Origin: Candidatus Jordarchaeum sp. LHC_1308
GTDB taxonomy: Archaea; Asgardarchaeota; Jordiarchaeia; Jordiarchaeales; Freyrarchaeaceae
Length of the DNA: 47,752 nt
Direction: 5' to 3'
Assembly (NCBI GenBank): GCA_019057675.1
Contig: JAHLWX010000004.1
Coordinates: 1 to 47,752, forward strand
The translations under genes were made by a program, and so were the position numbers. Shown here piece after piece: positions 1-7,938 of the stretch (position 1 is its first letter; the number at the start of each line of letters is the position of its first letter). Under the pieces are notes generated by a model. The model searched no databases, was not told the DNA's origin, and saw nothing but the letters and a program-made list of their open reading frames with translations.

Positions 1-6
1 CTCCAT

Positions 7-1161
7 TTATGTTAGCATGTAAGTGATGGCGGTTAGTAGTGTTCGTGGGCTGGCGAGAAGTTTTTTGAGGGCTACTGCTTCGAAATCCATGTCTCCATAG
101 GATTCTAATATTTCTACTCCGCCTTGCTCACGTATAGCCCTGAAAAGCCCGTCTAAACCCCTATCGCTAATTTTGTCAAGAAATTTTCGTGCAAGTCCCA
201 TGTAGAAAAATTCTTTTCCAAGGATTTTCTTCCACAACTGCTGGTACTTTACTAGTCTGCTCACATCATCTCTTAATATAGCATCGGCGACTACTTGCCC
301 CGCTATCTTTGCGCATAGGCCACCCACGACTACGCCGCCACCAGTTGTCTGCTTTACTTGTCCTGCCGCGTCCCCGACGGTGACAACGTGGCTGGCATAT
401 GTTCGTCTCACGGGCCCTCCAGTAATTATTGTTCCAGCCGTTCTGCGGATTATCCTTGCACATGAAAACCCCCTCTTCCTCATAAAGGCTTCAAGCCTTT
501 TTCTCGGCTGAGAGATTGCCCCTAGACCTATCCTCGCCCCATCCTTGGTCGGTATGACCCAAGCGAAGAAGCCGGGCGCCAGAGCTCTTTCAAAGTGCAG
601 CTCGACGAAGTCCCTGTCTACATCCACCCCGGTTACCTCATATTGGACTGCGGGCACGCGCCTCCCAGGTCTAGGCAGACCTGCTAGTCTTGCAATTTTA
701 CCTCTACATCCTTCAGCGTCGACGACCACTTTTCCACGCGCCTCCCACTCGCCTTTAACTGTCACGGTAGCTTCGCCAGCCTTAACTCTGAGGGAAGTTG
801 CTCTCTCACCTAGGACTATATGTGCACCTGAGTCATGTGCAAGAGATGCCAGCCACTTGTCGAATGCTCTTCTGTCAAGGACGAATGCTTGCGGTGTTCC
901 TCTTCTAACTGTAAAATCGATGCCAGAGGGAGAAAAAAAGCGGGCGCCATAAACCTCATTGAGGACGCACTCTTCAGGCACCCTCAGGCCAAGTTTCTTC
1001 AGCCCACTGACGCTTACTAGCCCAGCGCAGTGATCCGGCTCCCCCACAACTTTATGTTCCTCCAGAACTAATACTTCCACACCTTTCCTAGCCGCTTCAA
1101 GGGACGCCAGCGACCCAGCCGGGCCGCAGCCTACGACGATAACATCGCTTCTCAAAGGCAA
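7..1161 (-). CDS. Geranylgeranyl reductase family flavoprotein
   Basis: FAD-dependent reductase that in archaea saturates the geranylgeranyl chains of membrane lipids, acting at the membrane surface. The N-terminus carries the dinucleotide-binding GCGPAGSLA motif (about residues 11-19), followed by the family's GEPDHCAG segment with its conserved Cys. A second FAD motif, VGDAAGQVKQTTGGG, lies near residues 260-275. Length (384 aa) is normal for the family and the gene is complete, with its stop 6 nt inside the window edge. The longest ORF begins at TTG 1161; the in-frame TTG at 1155 sits 6 nt after a GGGG Shine-Dalgarno and is an alternative. It is divergent from pth2, with less than 80 bp shared between them. 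Which reductase subfamily (digeranylgeranylglycerophospholipid or menaquinone/chlorophyll type) cannot be settled by eye. Confidence 0.88.
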   Translation of the reverse strand: MPLRSDVIVVGCGPAGSLASLEAARKGVEVLVLEEHKVVGEPDHCAGLVSVSGLKKLGLRVPEECVLNEVYGARFFSPSGIDFTVRRGTPQAFVLDRRAFDKWLASLAHDSGAHIVLGERATSLRVKAGEATVTVKGEWEARGKVVVDAEGCRGKIARLAGLPRPGRRVPAVQYEVTGVDVDRDFVELHFERALAPGFFAWVIPTKDGARIGLGAISQPRKRLEAFMRKRGFSCARIIRRTAGTIITGGPVRRTYASHVVTVGDAAGQVKQTTGGGVVVGGLCAKIAGQVVADAILRDDVSRLVKYQQLWKKILGKEFFYMGLARKFLDKISDRGLDGLFRAIREQGGVEILESYGDMDFEAVALKKLLASPRTLLTAITYMLT

Positions 1162-1238
1162 CCCCTTCCCATTCTTCTCCTGCAGTCTTTTTAAAGGTGT
1201 GGTTGCTGGTTTATGGTGCCTACAGAGGTGTGGCGGAG

Positions 1239-1595
1239 TTGTTCGAGTACAAGATGGTCATACTAGTTAGAAGCGACCTTAAGATGAGTAAGGGAAAGAC
1301 AGCGGTTCAAGTGGCTCACGCAGCTGTTTCAGCTGCTGAGGAGGCAAGGCGGATCAAGCCGGAGTGGTGGCAGAGGTGGATGGCCGAAGGGCAGAAGAAG
1401 GTTGCGCTAAAAGTCTCATCGCTCGAGGAGCTCGAAGTCTTCGAGAAGAAGGCAAAGGAAAAGGGGTTGCCCTACGCTAAGATACGTGACATGGGGCTGA
1501 CAGAGGTTCCCCCAGGAACGGTCACAGCCCTCGCCATAGGCCCTGCTCCAAATGAACTGATAGACCCGCTGACGGGTATCCTCCCATTACTTTGA
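1239..1595 (+). CDS. pth2: Peptidyl-tRNA hydrolase Pth2
   Basis: Releases peptides from peptidyl-tRNA that dropped off ribosomes. The family signature VILVRSDLKMSKGKTAVQVAH is visible at the N-terminus, and the C-terminal half carries the conserved GLTEVPPGTVTALAIGPAP block. The open frame extends back to GTG 1197, but TTG 1239 sits 8 nt after GAGGTG (1225-1230) and gives a protein starting MFEYKMVILVRSD, as archaeal Pth2 proteins usually begin. It is followed after 16 nt by truD on the same strand, so the two are probably co-transcribed. A TATA-like CTTTTTAAA lies at about 1187-1195. Confidence 0.95.
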   Translation: MFEYKMVILVRSDLKMSKGKTAVQVAHAAVSAAEEARRIKPEWWQRWMAEGQKKVALKVSSLEELEVFEKKAKEKGLPYAKIRDMGLTEVPPGTVTALAIGPAPNELIDPLTGILPLL

Positions 1596-1611
1596 TGGTG
1601 GGAGCGAAGAC

Positions 1612-2973
1612 ATGGAAGATCGCGGAGGATCTTTATTGGACTTGGAATTTGAATTGGGGATGCGCTTTTTCATGACGAAGACGCCTGGTGTGGGTGGTCG
1701 TCTCAGGTTTAAGCTGGAAGACTTCGTCGTCGAAGAGGTGACTCCTGAGGGGGAAGTTCTCCAAAGAGGAGTTAACTGGGGTATTCGTGAGGGAGAGGGC
1801 GACTACTGCATCTTCATTGTCGAACGTTGCGGGACGTATGACACGTTCGAGATGATAAGGAAAATGGCGAGGGCGCTGAGGGTTAGCAGGAAGCGATTTT
1901 CTTATGCTGGAGTCAAAGATAAGAGGGCAATCGTAGTTCAGAGGGTAAGTGCTTGGAGAGTTGACCCTGAAACCATAATGTCCTTGAGAACTAGAGGGAT
2001 TGTCGTGAGGGGGGCGTGGTGCTCTGCCGAGGAGGTCAAGCTCGGTGACCTTTGGGGAAACTTCTTCAGGGTTAACGTACGCGAGATCCGCCTACCCGTC
2101 TCGAGAACTGAGGAAAGAATAACGAGGGTGATTGAGGAGCTGAGGGCTGAAGGAGGGATGCCGAACTTTTATGGGCATCAGCGGTTCGGCATCACGCGAC
2201 CCGTAACGCACATGGTCGGCTTAAAGCTTCTCAAGGGGGAGTTTAGAGAGGCGGCGATGGAGTTTCTTTCACGCATCTACCCGGAGGAGAGTGAGGAAGC
2301 TAAGGAAGCTAGACGTTACTTGGCTGAAACAATGGACTTTAAGGGTGCGCTCAAGCGCTTCCCTAACCACTTGGTTTACGAGCGGGCTATGCTCAATCAC
2401 TTGATGAAGCTTCCAAACGACTTTGTAGGCGCCTTTAGGAAGTTGCCGAGAGGGCTGATCTTGATGTTTGTTCACGCTGCTCAATCTTACATTTTCAACC
2501 TCATTCTGAGTGAAAGGAAGAAGTTTGACCTTCCGCTGAACCGGGTTAATGCAGGAGACTTTGCAGTAACTCTGAGAAACGGGTTGCCCGAATCCGTGAT
2601 TCTGGTTGACGAGGGTAACGTGGATAGAGTCAATTACCTAATAGAGTGGGGACGGGCGGCATTAGCTCTTCCCATCGTCGGATACGACACTACTCTGCCA
2701 TCAGGCTCCCTCCAAGAGGAAATAGTTAGACGGGTTCTATCAGAACTTGAAATCCGCTTGGATTCCTTTAAGGTGAAATCGATGCCGGAGCTCGCCGCGA
2801 GAGGCAACTTCAGGCAGGCACTGGTAAATCCGCCGACGCTGAAGCTGTTGAGGGTCTCAAAGGATAGAGAAGTAGGCGGGGTCATGGCGTCACTTTATTT
2901 CTCCCTCCCTAAGGGAAGCTACGCGACGTGTCTTATGCGTGAAATAATGAAAACCGACCCAACAAAATATTAA
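1612..2973 (+). CDS. truD: tRNA pseudouridine synthase TruD
   Basis: Isomerises U13 of tRNA (and in archaea possibly other sites) to pseudouridine. The catalytic aspartate motif YAGVKDKRAIVVQR is present at about residues 99-112, and the family block NFYGHQRFG at about residues 184-192. At 453 aa it has the length of archaeal TruD, including the insertion (TRUD) domain. ATG 1612 follows a GGTGGGAG Shine-Dalgarno; an internal TTG (1636) after GGAGGA is an alternative start that would remove eight residues. It lies directly downstream of pth2 and upstream of aspS, giving a tRNA-centred run of genes. Confidence 0.95.
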   Translation: MEDRGGSLLDLEFELGMRFFMTKTPGVGGRLRFKLEDFVVEEVTPEGEVLQRGVNWGIREGEGDYCIFIVERCGTYDTFEMIRKMARALRVSRKRFSYAGVKDKRAIVVQRVSAWRVDPETIMSLRTRGIVVRGAWCSAEEVKLGDLWGNFFRVNVREIRLPVSRTEERITRVIEELRAEGGMPNFYGHQRFGITRPVTHMVGLKLLKGEFREAAMEFLSRIYPEESEEAKEARRYLAETMDFKGALKRFPNHLVYERAMLNHLMKLPNDFVGAFRKLPRGLILMFVHAAQSYIFNLILSERKKFDLPLNRVNAGDFAVTLRNGLPESVILVDEGNVDRVNYLIEWGRAALALPIVGYDTTLPSGSLQEEIVRRVLSELEIRLDSFKVKSMPELAARGNFRQALVNPPTLKLLRVSKDREVGGVMASLYFSLPKGSYATCLMREIMKTDPTKY

Positions 2974-3033
2974 TACTGGCAAGTCCCAACACCACTTAAA
3001 CTCCCCCTTTATGGAGGACAAGGGTGATAGAGT

Positions 3034-4344
3034 TTGCATCACGCCCCGTCTAAGCTTAAGAGAACGCACTACTCGAAGGACGTATCCCCTGAACTTGACG
3101 GTAAAGAAGTCGTTGTATGCGGGTGGGTTGAGCGCGTAAGGAACCTCGGCGGTCTCGTGTTCGTGATCCTGAGAGACAGAGAAGGAAGTGTTCAAGTGAC
3201 ATTCTCAAAGAAAAATGGAGAGCTGTACGAGAAAGCTAAAGACTTGGGCAGGGAGTACGTGGTTGCCGTACGAGGAACCGTTAAAGCCATAGAAAACGCC
3301 CCGAGGGGGGCTGAAATAATACCCAATGAGCTCATCGTTCTGAACTCCGCAGCCTCCCCTCTCCCACTTGACCCAGCAGGAAAGGTGGACGCTAACTTGG
3401 ACACTAGGCTTGACAACAGAGTGCTCGACCTCAGGAGACCGAAGGTGAACGCCATATTCAGGCTGAGGCACCACGTCCTCAGGTTCATAAGGAGCTTCCT
3501 GCTGGATGAAGGCTTCATGGAGGTGCAGACGCCTAAAATAATCGCTTCGGCCACAGAGGGCGGCGCCGAGCTCTTTCCAATATCGTACTACGAGCGAGAG
3601 GCTTTTCTGAGCCAGTCGGCTCAGCTTTACAAGGAGCAACTTTCGAGCGTGTTCGAAAAAGTCTTCGAGATCGGACCATGCTACCGTGCTGAGGAAAGCA
3701 GAACAGTCAGGCACCTCAGCGAGGTCTACGTGGTCGACGTCGAGGCGGCGTTCGCCGATGCCGAGGATGTGATGCTCCTCCTAGAACGGTTAATACACAA
3801 CGTCCTTCTTAGAGTGTCTGAGGAATGTAAAGAAGAGCTGAACATACTCGAAAGGCGCATCGAAGTCCCGAAGCCGCCATTTCCAAGGTACACCTACTCC
3901 GAGATAATCGAAGTTTTGAAGAAAAAGGGGATCCCTGTTGCGTGGGGGGAAGACATACCCACTCCCGCTTACCGTGAGCTTGGAGAAACCATCAAGGGGT
4001 TCTACTTCATAACGGAGTGGCCAACTAAAGGGAAACCATTCTACATAAAGCCGAGAGAAGATAATCCTGAAGTCTGCGAGGCATTCGACTTGATGCATGA
4101 ATGGATCGAGCTCGCCTCCGGCGGCACGAGGATACATGAAAAAGATTTGCTCATTAAAAGATTAAAGGAGCAAGACCTGTCCCCATCATCATTCGAGTTC
4201 CACTTGAAGACCTTTGACTGGGGGATGCCCCCACATGCTGGCTGGGGGATGGGTCTGGACAGACTCATGATGGTGATCGTGGGAGCGGAGAACATAAGAG
4301 AATGCGTGTTCTACCCCAGAGACAGGGATAGATTAATCCCCTAA
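3034..4344 (+). CDS. aspS: Aspartyl-tRNA synthetase
   Basis: Class IIb aminoacyl-tRNA synthetase of the archaeal type (436 aa, without the bacterial GAD insertion). An N-terminal OB-fold anticodon-binding domain (residues about 15-105) carries VCGWVERVRNLGGLVFVILRD. Class II motif 2 is seen as GPCYRAEESRTVRHLSEVY and motif 3 as GWGMGLDRLMM, with the archaeal ending YPRDRDRL. TTG 3034 follows GGTGATAGAG, a good Shine-Dalgarno. Whether it charges only tRNA-Asp or also tRNA-Asn (feeding an amidotransferase) cannot be decided from visible residues. The gene is 60 nt downstream of truD, with AT-rich sequence between. Confidence 0.95.
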   Translation: MHHAPSKLKRTHYSKDVSPELDGKEVVVCGWVERVRNLGGLVFVILRDREGSVQVTFSKKNGELYEKAKDLGREYVVAVRGTVKAIENAPRGAEIIPNELIVLNSAASPLPLDPAGKVDANLDTRLDNRVLDLRRPKVNAIFRLRHHVLRFIRSFLLDEGFMEVQTPKIIASATEGGAELFPISYYEREAFLSQSAQLYKEQLSSVFEKVFEIGPCYRAEESRTVRHLSEVYVVDVEAAFADAEDVMLLLERLIHNVLLRVSEECKEELNILERRIEVPKPPFPRYTYSEIIEVLKKKGIPVAWGEDIPTPAYRELGETIKGFYFITEWPTKGKPFYIKPREDNPEVCEAFDLMHEWIELASGGTRIHEKDLLIKRLKEQDLSPSSFEFHLKTFDWGMPPHAGWGMGLDRLMMVIVGAENIRECVFYPRDRDRLIP

Positions 4345-4363
4345 AGCTCCTTCTCGCCCAGGT

Positions 4364-4870
4364 CTATTCGAAAACGAACCTCACCCTTTCCCCTGTTAGG
4401 TCATAGATAAGCTTTTCCAGCACCTGTGTTGATGCTGGAAGCTTTTTACTCTCAGAATGGCGAACCCTTACCTTTTTCTCGTTACTTCCGTCAGGTAACC
4501 AAACCGTGTTCACTCCCAGAAGGCTGGCTGGAGCAATAATGTCCTCTATCGTCTTCTTTAAAGAAGATGACTTCTCTATGACGCGCACTCTCCTGCCTAG
4601 TTCGTCGCTTAAACTCTTAATCACGCGACCCTTAGGCCCTACAAGGTTCGGTATGTCGCCCTCTCCCACAACTATTACTATGAGGTTGTCGGACTCAACT
4701 GCCCTGACAAACTCTACTTCCTTGAGGCTGGAGAAGTGATCTTCAAGCTCAACGAGACGCTTAGCTATCTTTATGTCAAGATCACTAACTTCTCCCTTCT
4801 CAACCTTCTCTTGACATCGGGAACATAAAACCCCGCTCTTCAAACAGAACGTACATATCGGTGTCTTCAT
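4364..4870 (-). CDS. Zn-knuckle plus KH-domain RNA-binding protein
   Basis: Small archaeal protein combining an N-terminal Cys cluster (CTFCLKSGVLCSRC, two CxxC pairs that could bind Zn) with a single KH domain whose signature GEGDIPNLVGPKGRVIKSL lies at about residues 66-84. It resembles the NusA-like KH proteins of archaea implicated in RNA binding or transcription; the exact role is unknown. The open frame reaches back to 4906, but ATG 4870 places the first CxxC close to the N-terminus as expected. It converges on aspS, leaving 19 nt between the stops. Confidence 0.75.
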   Translation of the reverse strand: MKTPICTFCLKSGVLCSRCQEKVEKGEVSDLDIKIAKRLVELEDHFSSLKEVEFVRAVESDNLIVIVVGEGDIPNLVGPKGRVIKSLSDELGRRVRVIEKSSSLKKTIEDIIAPASLLGVNTVWLPDGSNEKKVRVRHSESKKLPASTQVLEKLIYDLTGERVRFVFE

Positions 4871-5081
4871 CCGGCCAAATCTCCACTCCAGCCTTGCGAT
4901 TAACAAAGGAGGGACTCCTTAAAAAATTTTCTTCGTTAAACATTTATAGCGATCACTCGGAAATTAACGCATTTGACAAATACTTCCCATTATTTGATTC
5001 CTCTATCTCTATAAGCAAAGAGAAGAAAGAGGGAATTAATGAATCATCCAAAAATCATCCAGCTTTTCTTTCTACCTATAA

Positions 5082-5630
5082 TTACTGCTTGAGAAGGTTG
5101 ACGAGCTCGTCCATCGCTTCTTTCCATTCTTTCGGGTTTAAGTTCGGAAAACTCCAGTCAGCGTTTGGATGATACTCTCTGTCTAAGCTTATAGTTTCAA
5201 CATCCGAGAAATGCTTTAGAGCTGAGAGAGACTGGCTTTGCGTGTAGTATAACCCGCCAAGGTAGAGCGCCAGCTCCGGCTTCCCCTCACCCTTGAACCC
5301 CTTCCAGTTTGGGTCTCTTAGGCGGTTTGATATGTCGGAGAGTCCCATAGAGATCACGTTGGTGAATCCGGCATTTATGAACTCTTTAACTACGTGCGCA
5401 GTCGCGACTATGGTCATTCCGGTTTTTCCAATCTCTATAGCGTAATCAATAAGCTTTTTGCCCTCAACTTCCCTAGTTATTTTTGGGCCTACGATTAGAA
5501 TAGGGTTCTTCTTTCTCTTTATGCGTGCCGCCACAACCTTTGCATTGTTTATGACCTTTGCCGTTCTAGGTCCTTGAACATTAGCCAACTGCCAAGGAGT
5601 GGGACCAAGAGACACCTTAACCACCTTCAA
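5082..5630 (-). CDS. cdhB: CO dehydrogenase/acetyl-CoA synthase epsilon subunit
   Basis: Epsilon subunit of the archaeal CODH/ACS complex, which partners the Ni-Fe alpha subunit in the Wood-Ljungdahl pathway and is thought to help FAD or electron transfer. Recognised from the opening GPTPWQLANVQGPRTAKVI, the KNPILIVGP strand and the C-terminal DREYHPNADWSFPNL block; 182 aa is normal. None of the other cdh genes lies in the window, so this copy is detached from any cdh operon visible here. It has its own TATA-like GTTTAAAAG at 5664-5672 and CCTAACC/GGTTAGG motifs immediately upstream. The annotation rests on whole-protein resemblance, since the subunit has no catalytic motif of its own. Confidence 0.85.
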   Translation of the reverse strand: MKVVKVSLGPTPWQLANVQGPRTAKVINNAKVVAARIKRKKNPILIVGPKITREVEGKKLIDYAIEIGKTGMTIVATAHVVKEFINAGFTNVISMGLSDISNRLRDPNWKGFKGEGKPELALYLGGLYYTQSQSLSALKHFSDVETISLDREYHPNADWSFPNLNPKEWKEAMDELVNLLKQ

Positions 5631-5702
5631 TCGTACTGATTCAAGGTTCCATTGATGAATTCCGCTTTTAAACTATACGGTTAGGAGTAGCTGGTTGCCT
5701 TA

Positions 5703-5717
5703 CCTAACCTGGTTAGG
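5703..5717. repeat. 15-bp perfect palindrome between EF-1B and cdhB
   Basis: CCTAACCTGGTTAGG forms a palindrome with 7-bp arms around a single T. It overlaps the EF-1B stop codon, and another GGTTAGG lies at 5679-5685, just upstream of the cdhB TATA-like element. It could be a terminator-like hairpin for EF-1B or an operator for cdhB; nothing here distinguishes the two. Confidence 0.5.
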
Positions 5718-5979
5718 TTCTCCTTACCATTTCCACTTCTATTTCGCTCACGTCTTCTATGCTTGTTATGGCTTTTTCGACTTGAGTAGCCGCCTTCTCT
5801 TCCTCTGGAACCAGGACGTTAACCCTTAAGGCACTTAGTCCAAATGCTATCGGAACCTTCTCTGAACTGTGTAACTCAGCCCCATCCGGCAGAGAACCCT
5901 TGATTTTCTCCAGCAATTGGTCTAAGGAAACCTCCGTTGAGACAGGGAAAACCTTCACGGTCATCAAAACTTTTCCCAT
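5713..5979 (-). CDS. ef1b: Elongation factor 1-beta (aEF-1B)
   Basis: Guanine nucleotide exchange factor for archaeal EF-1A. The 88-residue length and the pattern GKVLMTVKVFP ... FGLSALRVNVLVPEEE ... EIEVEMVRR match archaeal EF-1B. Three consecutive in-frame ATGs occur at the start; ATG 5979 is the one 8 nt after GGAGG (within 5988-5992), while upstream ATGs at 5994, 5985 and 5982 are possible. The preceding Zn-finger gene ends at 5995, so the two are translationally coupled, an arrangement common in archaea. Confidence 0.93.
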   Translation of the reverse strand: MGKVLMTVKVFPVSTEVSLDQLLEKIKGSLPDGAELHSSEKVPIAFGLSALRVNVLVPEEEKAATQVEKAITSIEDVSEIEVEMVRRT

Positions 5980-5994
5980 CATCATTTCCTCCAT

Positions 5995-6171
5995 TCATGG
6001 TCCTTCAAAATTGCAGACCGGGCACTTGTACGGGTTCCCTAACTGTCTGCACTTGTAGCAACGCCAGATGACTACCTTGCCGCAGTTGGGGCAGGGGAAC
6101 TTGACGCCTCCCCTATCGGGGTGAATTGGCTTAGAGCAGTTACTACACAAGGGGAACTTTACCTCTGACAT
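5995..6171 (-). CDS. Small four-CxxC zinc-finger protein next to EF-1B
   Basis: A 58-residue protein consisting almost entirely of two zinc ribbons: CSNC...CPNC and CYKC...CPVC. It belongs to the small archaeal zinc-finger proteins usually found immediately upstream of EF-1B, whose function is not firmly known. The frame is open from 6201, but ATG 6171 gives the compact form starting MSEVKFPLCSNC. It overlaps or abuts the following gene, suggesting a two-gene operon tied to translation elongation. Confidence 0.82.
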   Translation of the reverse strand: MSEVKFPLCSNCSKPIHPDRGGVKFPCPNCGKVVIWRCYKCRQLGNPYKCPVCNFEGP

Positions 6172-6304
6172 GATGATTCCCTTTTCCATTCGTTTTGACA
6201 CAGTTAATCATATCTCCCTTTTTAACCTTCACGGTCAGCGTAAATAAAAGTAATTTTTATTAACACCCGTTGAGCATTGTGCCCTTAAAAATGGGGTGTT
6301 ACAT

Positions 6305-7426
6305 TTGGCTAAAGAGGAATTGTTGATGATTCCAGGTCCAACGTTTCTAGCGGAGTCAACACTTAGGGCGATGAGCAGGCAGATGGTATCCCATAGAGGC
6401 AAGGAAACAGGTGCGCTCCTAACTTATTGCATCGAGAGGCTGAAGGAGGTCTTCAGGACGGAGAACGACCTCTTCATACTTACGGCATCAGGCACAGGGG
6501 CTATGGAGGCCGCGATCGCGAACATAGTGGAGCCAGGAGATAAGATTCTTTGTACGACTTGTGGAAAGTTCAGTGAAAGGTTTAAGAAGATAGCGGAGGT
6601 CTTCGGGGCACAGGTCATAGAGGTCTCATCGGAGTGGGGCGATGCAATAGACCCGGAGAAGGTCAAAGTCGCTCTAGATGAAAACGGCGACGTTAAAGCT
6701 GTTACTGTAACGCATAACGAGACATCAACAGGCGTCAGAAACCCTGTTGAGGAAATTTCAAGGATAGTTAAGAGCCATGGCACCCTCTTAATCGTGGACG
6801 CTATTTCGAGCATGGGAGGCGACCACATTCCAGTTGATGATTGGAAAATCGACTTCTGCTTGGCTGGAAGCCAAAAATGTTTCGCTATCCCTCCTGGTTT
6901 CTCCTTCATATCGGTATCCGATGAAGCCTGGGAGGTCATCAAGAGAACTAAGAGGAAAACGTTCTACTTCGACCTAGTCAGCTATAAGAAAAGCTTGGAG
7001 AAGACGCCGCCACAAACACCATACACCATCGCCATAACTCTCCTTTACGCCTTAGACGATGCGTTGAACCTTATGTTCGATGAAGGACTAGAGAATGTAA
7101 TAGCAAGGCATCACCATGTAGCAAAACTCGCGAGAGATGGAATAAAGAACATGGGACTCAAACTCTTCCCGGTAAGAGAAGAAATATGCTCAAACACAGT
7201 CACAGCAGTCAAAATACCAAAAGGAATAAATGATCAGGAGTTTCGCCAAAAGGTAAGAGAGCGCGGAGTCGTAATCTCGGGAGGACAAGATAAACTTACA
7301 GGAGAAATCTTCAGAATAGGACACATGGGACGCGTCACTGAACGTGAAATCAACATCACACTAAACGCGATTAGACAAGCCCTCTCAGAACTAAAGTTTC
7401 CCCTCAATGAAGAGGCTATCTTATAA
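6305..7426 (+). CDS. Class V aminotransferase, alanine-glyoxylate/serine-pyruvate type
   Basis: PLP-dependent transaminase of the alanine-glyoxylate (AGXT/SPT) family, likely moving amino groups between alanine or serine and glyoxylate or a related keto acid. The family opening MIPGPTFLAESTLRAMSRQM and the PLP-lysine motif LAGSQKCFAIPPGFS (about residues 186-200) are clear; ALT-like ASGTGAMEAA precedes them. TTG 6305 sits 6 nt after GGGGTG (6293-6298); the open frame extends to GTG 6296. It stands alone on the plus strand behind a TATA-like AT-rich stretch. The precise substrate cannot be read from sequence. Confidence 0.88.
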   Translation: MAKEELLMIPGPTFLAESTLRAMSRQMVSHRGKETGALLTYCIERLKEVFRTENDLFILTASGTGAMEAAIANIVEPGDKILCTTCGKFSERFKKIAEVFGAQVIEVSSEWGDAIDPEKVKVALDENGDVKAVTVTHNETSTGVRNPVEEISRIVKSHGTLLIVDAISSMGGDHIPVDDWKIDFCLAGSQKCFAIPPGFSFISVSDEAWEVIKRTKRKTFYFDLVSYKKSLEKTPPQTPYTIAITLLYALDDALNLMFDEGLENVIARHHHVAKLARDGIKNMGLKLFPVREEICSNTVTAVKIPKGINDQEFRQKVRERGVVISGGQDKLTGEIFRIGHMGRVTEREINITLNAIRQALSELKFPLNEEAIL

Positions 7427-7536
7427 GAATGGCCTCTGAAACTCAAACCTTCTCCATTTTCGTTAAAGGCATGTTAACTCGGTTGAGGGTTTTTCATCAA
7501 ATTCCGAAATAGTTGGTTTTTGGGCGCTCCGTTTTT

Positions 7537-7938
7537 TCAATCCTCAGTCTCTCTGAGGAGGGCTCTGCGTCCTTTGGCTGTTAGGGTAACCCTGTTTCCC
7601 ATAATTTCGACGAGTCCTTCCTTTTGCATTAGCAGCACTGCGCGTTCAACTTCCCAGTCGTCCGCGTCGAGTCGTGTTGCTAGTTCCTCAACTGTGCCCA
7701 CGAATTGCAATTCTCTTATCACGTCTCTGAAGGAGAAGTCGGCCTTGCCTCTACCACTTTGAACGAGTCCACATGAGCTACAGACATGAACCCTCTGAGA
7801 AGCGTCAAAGAACACTGGACCGCCACATACCTCACACCTTTGCCTTGTGTGCCTCATGGCGCGCTGCCTTTCTCCCGACAACTCAACCACCAAAAAAGGG
7901 TAAAGCAGTGACTCCTTTAATTGTTTTATCCTAAGCAT
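7537..7938 (-). CDS. Zinc-ribbon/winged-helix protein, last gene of the coiled-coil operon
   Basis: Function unknown. The N-terminal half has a zinc ribbon (CEVCGG...CSSCG, about residues 35-57) and the C-terminal half (residues 65-130) reads as a winged helix-turn-helix: VGTVEELATRLDADDWEVER followed by a wing-like strand pair. This suggests nucleic-acid binding, possibly regulation of its own operon. ATG 7938 overlaps the end of the HEAT-repeat gene by 13 nt; a later ATG (7857) just before the zinc ribbon is an alternative start. It is the fourth and last gene of the minus-strand cluster. Confidence 0.7.
   Translation of the reverse strand: MLRIKQLKESLLYPFLVVELSGERQRAMRHTRQRCEVCGGPVFFDASQRVHVCSSCGLVQSGRGKADFSFRDVIRELQFVGTVEELATRLDADDWEVERAVLLMQKEGLVEIMGNRVTLTAKGRRALLRETED

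Noticed and set aside
3205-3714. 169-aa minus-strand ORF inside aspS
   Set aside because: Antisense to a highly conserved synthetase region, with no recognisable domain; it is a codon-bias shadow.
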